A stretch of 45,306 bases of DNA, taken from IMG/VR virus record IMGVR_UViG_3300030116_002552, positions 1 through 45,306 of that record. One strand, given 5' to 3'. A program made the position numbers and the translations under genes. This document shows positions 14,427 to 23,324 of the stretch, piece by piece; within the stretch, counting starts at the first letter, position 1; each line of letters begins with the position of its first letter. The notes under the pieces are model-generated. The model did no database searches. It was not told where the DNA came from and was given only the letters and a program-made list of their open reading frames with translations. Origin of the DNA: a virus.

Positions 14427-15368
14427 ATGGCAAGACATTTAATAGTTGGTGACGGTGTTGCTTATGGGATCTCAAATGGTCTTTATACAGACGGCGCAGT
14501 TACTATTGAAAAGAAAAGCGATAATGGACCAGTTCCATTAGCTTTAGGAGATACTTTTGCAGATTCTCCATACATTAGAATTGTACAAGGTGGATACCAT
14601 GGTAAAAATATTTACACTCCTTGGATTTACGGTAAAGATGTAATTGATTATAGTGGAAAATCTTATTCTGCAGCTTTACCTCATCAACACACTGTAACAA
14701 TTGCAAATACAGCAGGTTCAGCAGGAGAGGTTGTTATTAAGTTTGTAAGAAAAGATGGTGTAAAACCAGAATTCTTTAGCTTTACAACAGAGATTCCTAA
14801 CGGTACAGCTCACACGGCTGCAGATGCATTAGTAAAAGCAGCTTATGAGGCTGCAACTTTACCTGATTGGTTAGAAGATACATGTGATGCAACTGCAGGT
14901 GCTACTGTAGTATTTGAAGGCGCTGTTAGAGGTGATGTAGCTCAAAGTGGTAACACTTGGGAATACGGACCTGCTATCTTTGATGTAATTGTAGAATCTT
15001 ATTCTGGAACTACACAAACTTACACAGCTACTGCATCTGGATCAGCTACTCAAAATGCTTTTCCTGGTATTGGTGATAACGCTGCTGTAGCTAACTTTGA
15101 AAAAGAGTTAAGAGGTACAGCTTATGGATTTTACAACAGATTAGAGTTACCAAACACTCCTGTAGCGCAAGTTCAAGCTGGTACAAACTATAACATGTTT
15201 AATATTGTAGCTACTAAGGATGGAAGTTCTCATTCTCAAATTCACGGAGTTGATAATTTGATTGAAATTAGTTTAGCATTAAAAACAAATGATGCTAATA
15301 CTAATGTAGTTCAAAATATTCTAAACGGGTATTTCATAGGAGTGTTCCCATCATTGATTTTAGCATAA
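14427..15368 (+). CDS. Virion protein, probable capsid decoration or tube protein
   Basis: The 313-aa product is Ala/Thr/Gly-rich and beta-structured, with few charged helices. It starts MARHLIVGDGVAYGISNGLY and ends GYFIGVFPSLILA. A mid-region with IANTAGSAGEVVIKFVRKDG and FFSFTTEIPNGTAHTAADAL looks like immunoglobulin-type strands. It sits between a connector and a small beta protein, upstream of a strong terminator, in a stretch whose codon use suggests high expression. Candidate roles are auxiliary capsid (decoration) protein or tube/ring component. I cannot separate these from sequence alone. No recognised domain. Confidence 0.6.
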   Translation: MARHLIVGDGVAYGISNGLYTDGAVTIEKKSDNGPVPLALGDTFADSPYIRIVQGGYHGKNIYTPWIYGKDVIDYSGKSYSAALPHQHTVTIANTAGSAGEVVIKFVRKDGVKPEFFSFTTEIPNGTAHTAADALVKAAYEAATLPDWLEDTCDATAGATVVFEGAVRGDVAQSGNTWEYGPAIFDVIVESYSGTTQTYTATASGSATQNAFPGIGDNAAVANFEKELRGTAYGFYNRLELPNTPVAQVQAGTNYNMFNIVATKDGSSHSQIHGVDNLIEISLALKTNDANTNVVQNILNGYFIGVFPSLILA

Positions 15369-15394
15369 TTATTAACTTTTAAAATTTAGAAAAA

Positions 15395-15778
15395 ATGGCA
15401 AACTCAAATCCAAAATACGGATACGTATCTGCAAGATACTTAGAAAGTGATGGTGCTACTGCAGCTACTCACACTTTAGCAACTACTAGTAATGTTCCTG
15501 AAGGAGCTATAATTACATCTACTACTGTAATTGCTCGTGGGGCAGTTGCTTCAGCAGGTTCGGCTACAGTTGCAATTGTTGCGGGTGGTGTTACTACTAC
15601 TTCTGCAATTGCAAAAGCAAAACTAGACACTGCAAATTTTGTAGTTAGAGAAGATGTTCCAGAAGATGCAGCAGCTCTTTCTGATGGTACAGCAATTAAA
15701 GTAACTATTGGTACTGCAGCTTTAAATGGTGGTACAGCAGATCTAGATATTATTGTTGAGTACGTATTCATCGGATAA
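15395..15778 (+). CDS. Small beta-sandwich virion protein, 127 aa
   Basis: Ala/Thr/Val-rich protein with a central NVPEGAIITSTTVIARG motif (about 32-48) and a C-terminal DLDIIVEYVFIG strand. I recall this layout, VP-x-GAII followed by A/T-rich strands and a final VEYxF strand, in small structural proteins of several phage groups. It is likely a decoration or fibre-base protein. The strong terminator 20-60 bp downstream and the pairing with the 313-aa gene suggest a high-copy virion component. No signal peptide or membrane segment. Confidence 0.65.
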   Translation: MANSNPKYGYVSARYLESDGATAATHTLATTSNVPEGAIITSTTVIARGAVASAGSATVAIVAGGVTTTSAIAKAKLDTANFVVREDVPEDAAALSDGTAIKVTIGTAALNGGTADLDIIVEYVFIG

Positions 15779-15795
15779 TATTTAATTTAATATAA

Positions 15796-15835
15796 GACTC
15801 ATAGGGGGCATAGTCCCCCTATAGGTCTTTTTTTT
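15796..15835 (+). terminator. Strong rho-independent terminator
   Basis: ATAGGGGG/CCCCCTAT (15801-15808 with 15815-15822) forms an 8-bp stem with a 6-nt loop. Outer pairs (15796-15799 with 15824-15827, one wobble) extend it past a mismatch, and TTTTTTTT follows at 15828-15835. It is the strongest terminator here and comes after the decoration-type genes. No TAnnTTTG box follows before the next ATG at 15852, so downstream genes probably rely on read-through. Confidence 0.88.
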
Positions 15836-15851
15836 CTTAAAACTCAAAGCA

Positions 15852-16364
15852 ATGGCATACACAAATGTAAATGTAGTTAGTAGCTGTAAATATCTTTTTA
15901 TAAAAGGTAAATCTTATACTGGAGCTAGTAGTGCAACTTTAAAAATTACACCCTTACACGCACAAGGAAGTACTGAAATATATACTTTAAATTATTCGTC
16001 TAATGGTACGGGGCAACTAATGGTTAATATACCCGATTTACCTTTTTCTGGAGGAGTATATGAAATTGACATTATAGAAAATGCAAATTCTACAGCAAAA
16101 AAACTAGTAATGATACATTGTGATATAGATTGCTGTTTAGTAAAACTTACAAATGAATTATTAGATTGTGAATGCGATTGTGCAAAATGCGCATCGTCTT
16201 TAGCAAAAGCTGAGAAAATTTATTTATTGTTACATTCTGCAAATACAGCAATAGATTTATTTAATACCGCAATTTCTTCTAATAGCGGGTATTCTTTAGA
16301 TGCAGCAAATAAATATAAAAAAGCAAAAGAACTATGTGACGCGTCATGCGGATGTAATTGTTAA
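15852..16364 (+). CDS. Virion protein with Cys-rich helical C-terminus, 170 aa
   Basis: The N-terminal 90 residues look like a beta sandwich (LFIKGKSYTG, LKITPLHAQG, GVYEIDIIENA). The C-terminal half is helical and Cys-rich: CDIDCC, then CECDCAKCASSLAKAEKIYLL, ending CDASCGCNC, 11 Cys in all. Reducing cytoplasm followed by an oxidising exterior would suit disulphide or metal cross-linking in the particle. The next gene also ends in a Cys-containing helical region (CQLDASQKNRILGKIENC), hinting that the two products interact or share ancestry. The family looks familiar from Bacteroidota phages as an unassigned structural protein. Confidence 0.6.
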   Translation: MAYTNVNVVSSCKYLFIKGKSYTGASSATLKITPLHAQGSTEIYTLNYSSNGTGQLMVNIPDLPFSGGVYEIDIIENANSTAKKLVMIHCDIDCCLVKLTNELLDCECDCAKCASSLAKAEKIYLLLHSANTAIDLFNTAISSNSGYSLDAANKYKKAKELCDASCGCNC

Positions 16365-16378
16365 TTCTATAAAAGTAT

Positions 16379-19300
16379 ATGGCAAAGTACACTAAAGAAG
16401 AACTTTCTGGTTTAACTAAAGATCAAACACAAGAATTTCAAAGACTTCTTAAAAGCGAAGGCGAAGAAGGTGCATCTGCATTTATACGTACTATTTATGA
16501 TGGTAAACTTACTTCTAATGAATCTGAAAAATTATCAAAAGAAGTAGAAGAAAGACAAGAAATTAAAGAAGCTGAAGCTCAAGCTCAACAAAATGATTCT
16601 CGTGTACAAACTTCTCAAAATTTAAATCAAATAGTAGAACGAAATGCTTTTGTTAGTAGAAGCGAAGTATCAGACGATCAGATTAATGTTCTTATTAGGA
16701 CTGCTGCTTATAAAAGGGTATTAGAAGATGGGGTACCAAAAACGTATCAAACTATTCTTATTACATATCCTGATAACCCTACGTTTTCTAAAGTTTCTAA
16801 TATTGAATTTATAAATGATATAGCTATTGATAGTGAATACATTTATACTTCAAATAATTCTACTTATTCTCAACTTAGATTTACTGTTAGCTTTTTAGCT
16901 TCTGTTTCAGCTGAGCAGCCAGTTAAAGTTACTTGGGAAAACGGTTACGCTAAAACATTTAATTTATTTATTCCTTTTAGATCTCCTTTTAACTTTGAAA
17001 GTGAGCCTGCTAACTTAACATTTGGACTATTTGCACAGCAGTATGATCAAGTTACAGATGATTGTAGTAATGAAACTTCTAATTGGGGTGGAGGTGGAGA
17101 TTATTTTAGTTATAGTCAACACTATAGTTTACAAAAACAAGAAGAAGATTTAAATACAGCTACTTATAATAAAGCGCTTCATACAATTGCGAGAGTAGTA
17201 GAAGATCCTTTAAATTTATGGGGATCAATGTACACTTGGATGTACCAGTTACGTGCTGATACTGCTGTATCAGAATTTTTATTTCAGTTTGGTAACCATA
17301 CTCAGCCACCATTTAATGCTGGTTTAACAGCTAACAACGATCAAACTAGAATAGCTTTTCTTTATGAATTTCCACATTGGAATGATGATAGTTTCAATTT
17401 ATATAATATTGACACATCTTGGGAAGCAAATGCGACTTTTGGTGGTGATGATTACATGACATTAGGTATATCAGGACTTACAGCTAACGAGCAACAAGTT
17501 CAATATATTCAATTTTATGGAGATAAAACTGCACCTTCTGCGTGGGGAGATGGTAGAAATCAAATACAATCTAATTGGTGGACCACAAGTAATCCTGACT
17601 ATAGTGAGGGTATAATGTGGAATTTAGATTTTGCAGAAGAAATGGGAGAAGCTTTTACAACATGGCAGATTGGTAATGCTTATTCTCCTGGTCTTTTATG
17701 GGCGTATAATAACCAGCAAGCTGTAAACCTTGTAACAGCACTACAGAATCAAATTTCATATGAAGCTTGGATAAATTCGCATGACGATACAGATAGCGAC
17801 GGTTATATTGTTCTTAATGCAGATAACAGTTTAACATTAGGACCATTTAGTCAACAGGTAGGCCCAATTAACGTTCCAACAGGAGTTAGAAATTCTCCAG
17901 CAATAGGGTATACTACATATTCTGTAAATTTACAACCTTGTCAACAAGGAGCTATACCAGATTTTTATGTTTGTTCAGATAGAGCAAATACTGATTATTA
18001 TAATACAACAGGTAAAGATTGTGACGGAAATACAATTCCTGCAGACTATTTAAGCGGATTATTATCGGCTAATTTTATACCTACAGACTGTTGTACATTT
18101 GATTGTTTACCTGATCAGTTTAATTCTACTATTAATAATGTTACGCAAGCTAGTTATAATACTTCAAATGGTAGTTTTAGATTTACAATATTTGATAATG
18201 ATGGTGACGGTATAGCTGATACAGGATTTCCTACAACAACTGGAGGAAGCCAGTTTACAATAGCCTTATCAGCTGAAGGTGGTTCTGCTATTACACAAAC
18301 AATGCCTGCTTCTCAAGGCAGTTCTACAGGAATTTCTTGTATTACAAATACTACAGCAGCTACTGCACATCAAGTTACTCTTGCAGGAGGGGCAGAAAGC
18401 GATTTAATATCACCAGGCATGCAAGTTACTGGTACTGGTATTCCTGACGGTACTTTTGTTGGACAAATACTTACAGGATCTGTAGGAGCTGACGGAGCTT
18501 CAGGTGTAGCTACGTTTACATTAGTAAATGTAGGAGGAGAGCAAGTAAGTGCTACTGCGGCCGCTACAAACACTTTACAATTCTCAATGGGGTATTCTAT
18601 TGAGTTTGGAAGTTTAGCTCCAGATACTTATACAGTTACAGTAACAAACTCTGAGAGTTGTGTTTACACAATGTCTACTATTATTAACGAGATGCCGCCT
18701 CCTCCAGGATGTACGGATGCTAATGCTCTTAATTATAGTTCATCAGCAGCTACTGATGATGGTAGTTGTATCTTCTGTAATGCTACAACAGGTAATATTG
18801 AAGATGCTTCTGGAAATTTAGTTGAAGAGGGGTTATCTTCATCTTCTACTGTTGATATTGAAGAACTTGTTACAAACCCTTTAACAGCTAATAACACTGG
18901 AGAAATTAAATTTGGCTTTAATTTATATCCAATAGTTACAACAAACCTAACTACTAACATGTCGTACACGATGACTCTTTACAGTCATGCGACATTGGCA
19001 GATGCTCAATCTTTTACTGGCGGCACCCAAGTAGCTCAACAAACAGGGCTTGCAGTACCTACTCATATTTTTACAGGATTAGGATATGGGTATTACTCTG
19101 TAAAATTAGAAATTGAAGATTCTTCAACGGGATCTGATACAGGTTTAGAAAAATGTTTTAGTAGAGCTGCAGGTTTTATACCAGCAAATGTTTGTTCAGA
19201 TTCTCAATCTACTACTTTTGCTGATTATCAAAGTATACCCGCAGATTTATGGGCGCATGAACAAAATTTATGTACATACGAATGTACTACTTCAGCAGTT

Positions 19301-21145
19301 ATTGAGTTTGGATATGATCAAGATATTCCTTGTAATCCTGTACTTATTCAAGTAGTTGTAGATTATGAAAATGTTGCACTAGGAGAGTTTGGGCAAACTG
19401 GTACATCTGAAATGCAGATACTCTGGTATCAAAATGGAACTTTACTAGAAACTTTTGTACAACCTGGAGTTTTTGGTAATGGTAATTTAATAAATGTTTT
19501 AAGTAGTCCTCAAATTGGATGGAACGGAGTAGTTCCAGGCGTAAATCTTTATACAGCAGAAGTTACAATTACAAATCAACAAACTGGACAAACTTGTACT
19601 GTAATAGCAACTACGCAGATTACTATTCCATTGTGCGGGTGTACAGATAATGACCCTAGCACAAACGGTGGCGTAGCTTTAAATTATAATCCTCTAGCAA
19701 CTATTGAGGACGGAAGTTGTATTTATCAAAGTTTTAATTGTAACACTCAAACTTTTCAATGTACTGATCCACTAGACGGAAGCGGAGCTTTTCAGGATTA
19801 TAATACATGTATGCAAAATGCATGTACGCCAGATGTAGTAGATTGTTTTGATGTTCTTGCAGATAATTATAATCCAAATACAACAATACCTGATAATAGT
19901 TTATGTATCTATTCTGCTTGTTTAGATCCTAATTCTATACAAATAAATGGGCAATATGGAATGTATTATAATTGTGATGGTCAGTATTTGCCTAGCGCAA
20001 CTGTTGCGCAAAATACTTGTTGTGTATATTGTGCGGGTAACGAACCTGTAACTCAAAATCCTACTACAACAGATGCAACAATTACTTCAGATTGTATTAC
20101 TAACTCGGATGGTTCTTTTAGTATATATGCATTTAATAGTACTTTTTTAGGATGTCCTACTTGGAGTATTGAAATTTCTGATTCTAACGGGCCAATTTCA
20201 TTATCTAATAATACTGCACTTAATAATAATGCAATATTTAATACAGGTAATATTTTACCTGCAGGAGCATACACATATACAGTAACGGATAATTGTTTTG
20301 GATGTTCTGTAAGTGGAACTTTCTTTATTACTGCAGATAGTGCTACTTGTGGTTGTACAGATCCAAATGCTGATAATTATGACCCTAATGCTACAAATGA
20401 TGACGGTTCATGTGTTTATTGCGGGTGTACTGATCCTTTAGCAAATAATTATGATCCAAATGCTGTTTGTGATGACGGATCTTGTACATATACAATTCCT
20501 GTAAATCCTTGTCAATTAGATGCGAGTCAAAAAAATAGAATATTAGGAAAAATAGAAAACTGTGTATCTAACAAAGGATTATCTTATTTAAACAAATTAA
20601 AAACAGGTTTAGCAGACGATTGTTCTATTATGAACACTTGGAAACTTATTTTAGTTGATTATGTATTAAAAAGTCATGGAGGTGAATTAGATTGTTTATA
20701 TAATTGTCAAGATGGTCTTACTCCTGATGAAATTCAAAATAATCAAACTTGTGCAGAACTGCTTGCAGAAGGAGGTCCTACAACAGGAGTAAATGATGCA
20801 GGTTATCCTGGATCTACATACACACCTGGAATAGGAACAGTAATTACAGATCCTACTGATTATTTTGTTACTAATACATTAGTTTATGAGGGAGATGTAA
20901 TACAAATGCCTAGCGGAAATATATACGTAATGGTAGATGGAGGAAACTGCTCTCAAGGATGCTATAATCCAGAAACATCACAAGGACAACAATCAGGACA
21001 TTGGCAATTATGTCAAAACAATACAACTTTTACATTTACAAATGCAGATACTACTACAGAAGCTAGTATAGCATATTTAGATAAATTTATTAACTTTGCA
21101 AATAAGTTTTGTGCAGATTGCGGCACAGACTTTATTGCTCAATAA
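16379..21145 (+). CDS. Giant virion protein with GCTD Cys repeats (probable tail fibre or spike)
   Basis: 1588 aa. The first 85 residues are charged and helical, a likely particle anchor. A beta-rich body follows to about residue 770. Then come Cys-rich modules of the form GCTDxxAxNYxxxAxxDDGSC, starting at residues 777, 1087, 1325 and 1349, plus one degenerate copy (FDVLADNYNPNTTIPDNSLC). Between them lie domains with FDNDGDGIADTGFP and immunoglobulin-like strands (LAPDTYTVTVTNSESC). The C-terminus has a Cys-containing helical segment (CQLDASQKNRILGKIENC and onward). The same Cys module occurs 22 times in the exported protein at 25952-29113. The gene has no signal peptide, so it is cytoplasmic and fits a fibre or spike rather than a secreted protein. 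Host adhesion is inferred. Confidence 0.7.
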   Translation: MAKYTKEELSGLTKDQTQEFQRLLKSEGEEGASAFIRTIYDGKLTSNESEKLSKEVEERQEIKEAEAQAQQNDSRVQTSQNLNQIVERNAFVSRSEVSDDQINVLIRTAAYKRVLEDGVPKTYQTILITYPDNPTFSKVSNIEFINDIAIDSEYIYTSNNSTYSQLRFTVSFLASVSAEQPVKVTWENGYAKTFNLFIPFRSPFNFESEPANLTFGLFAQQYDQVTDDCSNETSNWGGGGDYFSYSQHYSLQKQEEDLNTATYNKALHTIARVVEDPLNLWGSMYTWMYQLRADTAVSEFLFQFGNHTQPPFNAGLTANNDQTRIAFLYEFPHWNDDSFNLYNIDTSWEANATFGGDDYMTLGISGLTANEQQVQYIQFYGDKTAPSAWGDGRNQIQSNWWTTSNPDYSEGIMWNLDFAEEMGEAFTTWQIGNAYSPGLLWAYNNQQAVNLVTALQNQISYEAWINSHDDTDSDGYIVLNADNSLTLGPFSQQVGPINVPTGVRNSPAIGYTTYSVNLQPCQQGAIPDFYVCSDRANTDYYNTTGKDCDGNTIPADYLSGLLSANFIPTDCCTFDCLPDQFNSTINNVTQASYNTSNGSFRFTIFDNDGDGIADTGFPTTTGGSQFTIALSAEGGSAITQTMPASQGSSTGISCITNTTAATAHQVTLAGGAESDLISPGMQVTGTGIPDGTFVGQILTGSVGADGASGVATFTLVNVGGEQVSATAAATNTLQFSMGYSIEFGSLAPDTYTVTVTNSESCVYTMSTIINEMPPPPGCTDANALNYSSSAATDDGSCIFCNATTGNIEDASGNLVEEGLSSSSTVDIEELVTNPLTANNTGEIKFGFNLYPIVTTNLTTNMSYTMTLYSHATLADAQSFTGGTQVAQQTGLAVPTHIFTGLGYGYYSVKLEIEDSSTGSDTGLEKCFSRAAGFIPANVCSDSQSTTFADYQSIPADLWAHEQNLCTYECTTSAVIEFGYDQDIPCNPVLIQVVVDYENVALGEFGQTGTSEMQILWYQNGTLLETFVQPGVFGNGNLINVLSSPQIGWNGVVPGVNLYTAEVTITNQQTGQTCTVIATTQITIPLCGCTDNDPSTNGGVALNYNPLATIEDGSCIYQSFNCNTQTFQCTDPLDGSGAFQDYNTCMQNACTPDVVDCFDVLADNYNPNTTIPDNSLCIYSACLDPNSIQINGQYGMYYNCDGQYLPSATVAQNTCCVYCAGNEPVTQNPTTTDATITSDCITNSDGSFSIYAFNSTFLGCPTWSIEISDSNGPISLSNNTALNNNAIFNTGNILPAGAYTYTVTDNCFGCSVSGTFFITADSATCGCTDPNADNYDPNATNDDGSCVYCGCTDPLANNYDPNAVCDDGSCTYTIPVNPCQLDASQKNRILGKIENCVSNKGLSYLNKLKTGLADDCSIMNTWKLILVDYVLKSHGGELDCLYNCQDGLTPDEIQNNQTCAELLAEGGPTTGVNDAGYPGSTYTPGIGTVITDPTDYFVTNTLVYEGDVIQMPSGNIYVMVDGGNCSQGCYNPETSQGQQSGHWQLCQNNTTFTFTNADTTTEASIAYLDKFINFANKFCADCGTDFIAQ
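18707..20492 (+). repeat. Dispersed GCTD-type Cys modules within the giant virion protein
   Basis: Four clear modules (starting at 18707, 19637, 20351 and 20423) and a degenerate one (near 19850) each encode about 24-30 aa with Gly-Cys-Thr-Asp at the start, an N-Y-x-P/S core and an D-D/x-G-S-C end. The last two are directly adjacent. The acidic D-x-D-D-G pattern suggests calcium binding as in thrombospondin-type repeats. Confidence 0.75.
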
Positions 21146-21156
21146 AAAAATAAGAA

Positions 21157-22596
21157 ATGCCACAATACGATAGAGAATCGGACATAGCTTACAAAACACT
21201 GGCTAAAAATGATATTAATAGTAATGACATTTTTAGAGTAACAAATACGGCTACAGGTAGAAAAAGAAAACTTACTGTAGAAACAATGTTGCCTTCTTTA
21301 GCAACTTCAGGTACAAGTTCAGAACAGTTATATGTAAGTATTACAAATAAAAATCAACTGAATTTTAAAGGAATAAAATCAGGTGATACAGGTTTGCTAA
21401 CTGTAGCAACAACAAGTAATAATATAGTACTTACAGTATTAGAAGCTGGAATAGATCTTAGCTTATGTAATAATACAACATCAGGGTTTTTAACTGGTGT
21501 TGATTTTACAGAAACTGTTACAGGAGAATGTGCAGTTATAAACGGAGGTACAGGATTATCTACAATAGCTAAAGGTCAATTATTATATGCAAACGCAGAT
21601 AATGCAATAGCAGCTACAACAGCAATGTCTACAAATGGACAGCTGCTTATAGGTAATGCAACTACTGGTTATCCATCAGTAGCTACACTTACAGCTGGTA
21701 CTAATATGACTGTTACTAATGGTGCAGGATCAATTACACTTGCAGCTACTTTAGAAACTTTAACTGCAGATTTAGATTGTGCTGGTTATGATATTGATTT
21801 ACATACAGGGTATTTAAGTGCAGATGGATCTTCAGCAGGTATTAGGGTTACAGGAAATAATAGTTATTTTGGTGCATCTGCTAATTACTTTAATGATGAC
21901 CAATTAAATTTAGGTAACGGAGGCATTAGATTTGGTAATACTTTTGCTCCTACAATTAAACCTAATGCTACAACATCGAGTACTGCTGGTAAAGAATTAA
22001 CAATTGAGGGTGGTAGTAGTAATTCAGGAGCTGCAGGTGATTTAACACTTAAAGCAGGAACTGCTGCATCAGGAAGTGGTAATGGTGGACACGTAAATAT
22101 ATACGGTGGATCTGAAGCTGGAGGTACAGCAGGATCTATTAAAAACTTTGTATATGACGGGTCAGGAAATGGAGTACAAGCTTTAACTGTAGCTGGAAGC
22201 AGTGCTAATCCTAATGTAACAGTTGATAAAGGTAATTTAGTTATTACTGAAGCTACAAAAGGTATTGTACATACAGGAAAAGTAACACCTACACAATCAA
22301 CTGATCACAGTACAACTGTAACAGCTAATGCAACATCTGGAGTTATTACATTAGCAAATGTAGCTTTAAATGCTGCAGCAGAAGCAGATTTTCAAGTTAC
22401 AAACTCAACTGTAACAGCAAATTCAGTTATATTACTAACTGTACAATCTCCTGCAGCTTCGTCTGCAACTGACAATGCTTCAATGCATGCAGAGTTAGAT
22501 GATGTAGGTAGTGGAACATTTAATATAAGATTAACAAATCCTGGAGCTGGAAATACTTCAGGTATATATAAGATTCACTTTTTAGTGATCAATTAA
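21157..22596 (+). CDS. Tail fibre-like protein, 479 aa
   Basis: A Gly/Thr/Ala-rich, low-complexity, beta-structured protein. It opens with an anchor-like region (MPQYDRESDIAYKTLAKNDI), then fibre-type segments such as INGGTGLSTIAKGQLLYANA and NGQLLIGNATTGYPSVATLT, typical of phage tail fibres. A Gly-rich block (about 285-320: GDLTLKAGTAASGSGNGG) resembles that in the 29944-31248 protein. The C-terminal 110 residues form a separate domain (TPTQSTDHSTTVTANATSG...), a likely receptor-binding or trimerisation tip. It follows the giant Cys-repeat protein by 11 bp. Fibre identity is inferred from composition and motifs. Confidence 0.65.
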   Translation: MPQYDRESDIAYKTLAKNDINSNDIFRVTNTATGRKRKLTVETMLPSLATSGTSSEQLYVSITNKNQLNFKGIKSGDTGLLTVATTSNNIVLTVLEAGIDLSLCNNTTSGFLTGVDFTETVTGECAVINGGTGLSTIAKGQLLYANADNAIAATTAMSTNGQLLIGNATTGYPSVATLTAGTNMTVTNGAGSITLAATLETLTADLDCAGYDIDLHTGYLSADGSSAGIRVTGNNSYFGASANYFNDDQLNLGNGGIRFGNTFAPTIKPNATTSSTAGKELTIEGGSSNSGAAGDLTLKAGTAASGSGNGGHVNIYGGSEAGGTAGSIKNFVYDGSGNGVQALTVAGSSANPNVTVDKGNLVITEATKGIVHTGKVTPTQSTDHSTTVTANATSGVITLANVALNAAAEADFQVTNSTVTANSVILLTVQSPAASSATDNASMHAELDDVGSGTFNIRLTNPGAGNTSGIYKIHFLVIN

Positions 22597-22622
22597 TATT
22601 AACCAATTTATTATATAGACAA

Positions 22623-23036
22623 ATGACTAAAATTAATGCAACAAAAGACGAATTCGCAAAACTGTACAACGGACTTGTAGAGGTTAAGGATTTAAAAAGT
22701 AAAAAATTTGCTTTAGTAACAAGCAAAAATATGGCAATTATTAGAGATGCTTTACAGCATGTAGAAGATTTAAATAAACCTACTGAAGAGTTTATTGAAA
22801 TTGCACAAAAAATTAATGCTATAGCAAATAAAAATGAAGAGGGAGCAGAAGAACAAATTAAAAGTATTGAAGAAGCTAATGCTAAGATCATACAAAATCG
22901 TAAAGATCAAATAGCAAAAGTTACTGAAACATTAAAAGAAGAAATGGAATTAAAATTAAATTTAATTTCTGAAGACATTCTTCCAGAAGATATTACTGCA
23001 GACCAAATAACTAATATTATAAAAATTATAAAATAA
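22623..23036 (+). CDS. Helical coiled-coil protein, 137 aa
   Basis: A Lys/Glu/Ile-rich, almost fully helical protein (NATKDEFAKLYNGLVEVKDL, KNEEGAEEQIKSIEEANAKI), with coiled-coil heptads in the middle and a short C-terminal helical motif (PEDITADQITNIIKIIK). It may be a chaperone for the adjacent fibre or a structural linker; many tailed phages place a small fibre-assembly protein after a fibre gene. The stop overlaps the next ATG by one base. No family is recognised. Confidence 0.6.
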   Translation: MTKINATKDEFAKLYNGLVEVKDLKSKKFALVTSKNMAIIRDALQHVEDLNKPTEEFIEIAQKINAIANKNEEGAEEQIKSIEEANAKIIQNRKDQIAKVTETLKEEMELKLNLISEDILPEDITADQITNIIKIIK

Positions 23037-23323
23037 TGGCAATAATTAGAACAGATCAAGATGCGTTTTTAAATGATATAAAAACAAATACAGGATCAGC
23101 TTTACAACCTAGAGCAGCTATATTAATAGATGATACAGACGAACACACAGGACCATACTTTGCAATTACAGCTTTAGAAGATGCTGCTGTAGATGTAAGT
23201 CAATGTGATATGTCTTTTATAACAGATGTAGCAGATTTTACAATTCCTAAAGGAGTAACTATATATGGAAATTTTGCATCTATAGAATTAGACAGCGGAA
23301 AAGTAATAGCATATTCATTATAA
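23036..23323 (+). CDS. Small beta-rich protein, 95 aa
   Basis: An acidic, beta-rich protein (GPYFAITALEDAAVDVSQC, DFTIPKGVTIYGNFASIELD). The IPKGVTIYGNFASIEL segment has the form of short phage accessory proteins that sit near fibres or decoration sites. It has no signal peptide or membrane segment. It is translationally coupled to its upstream neighbour (TAATGG) and ends 1 bp before the exported protein at 23325. Likely structural; function not known. Confidence 0.6.
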   Translation: MAIIRTDQDAFLNDIKTNTGSALQPRAAILIDDTDEHTGPYFAITALEDAAVDVSQCDMSFITDVADFTIPKGVTIYGNFASIELDSGKVIAYSL

Positions 23324-23324
23324 A

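Noticed and set aside
15469-15771. Leftward 100-aa Ala/Val-rich ORF
   Set aside because: Mirror of the Ala/Thr-rich decoration-type gene, with no promoter or terminator of its own.
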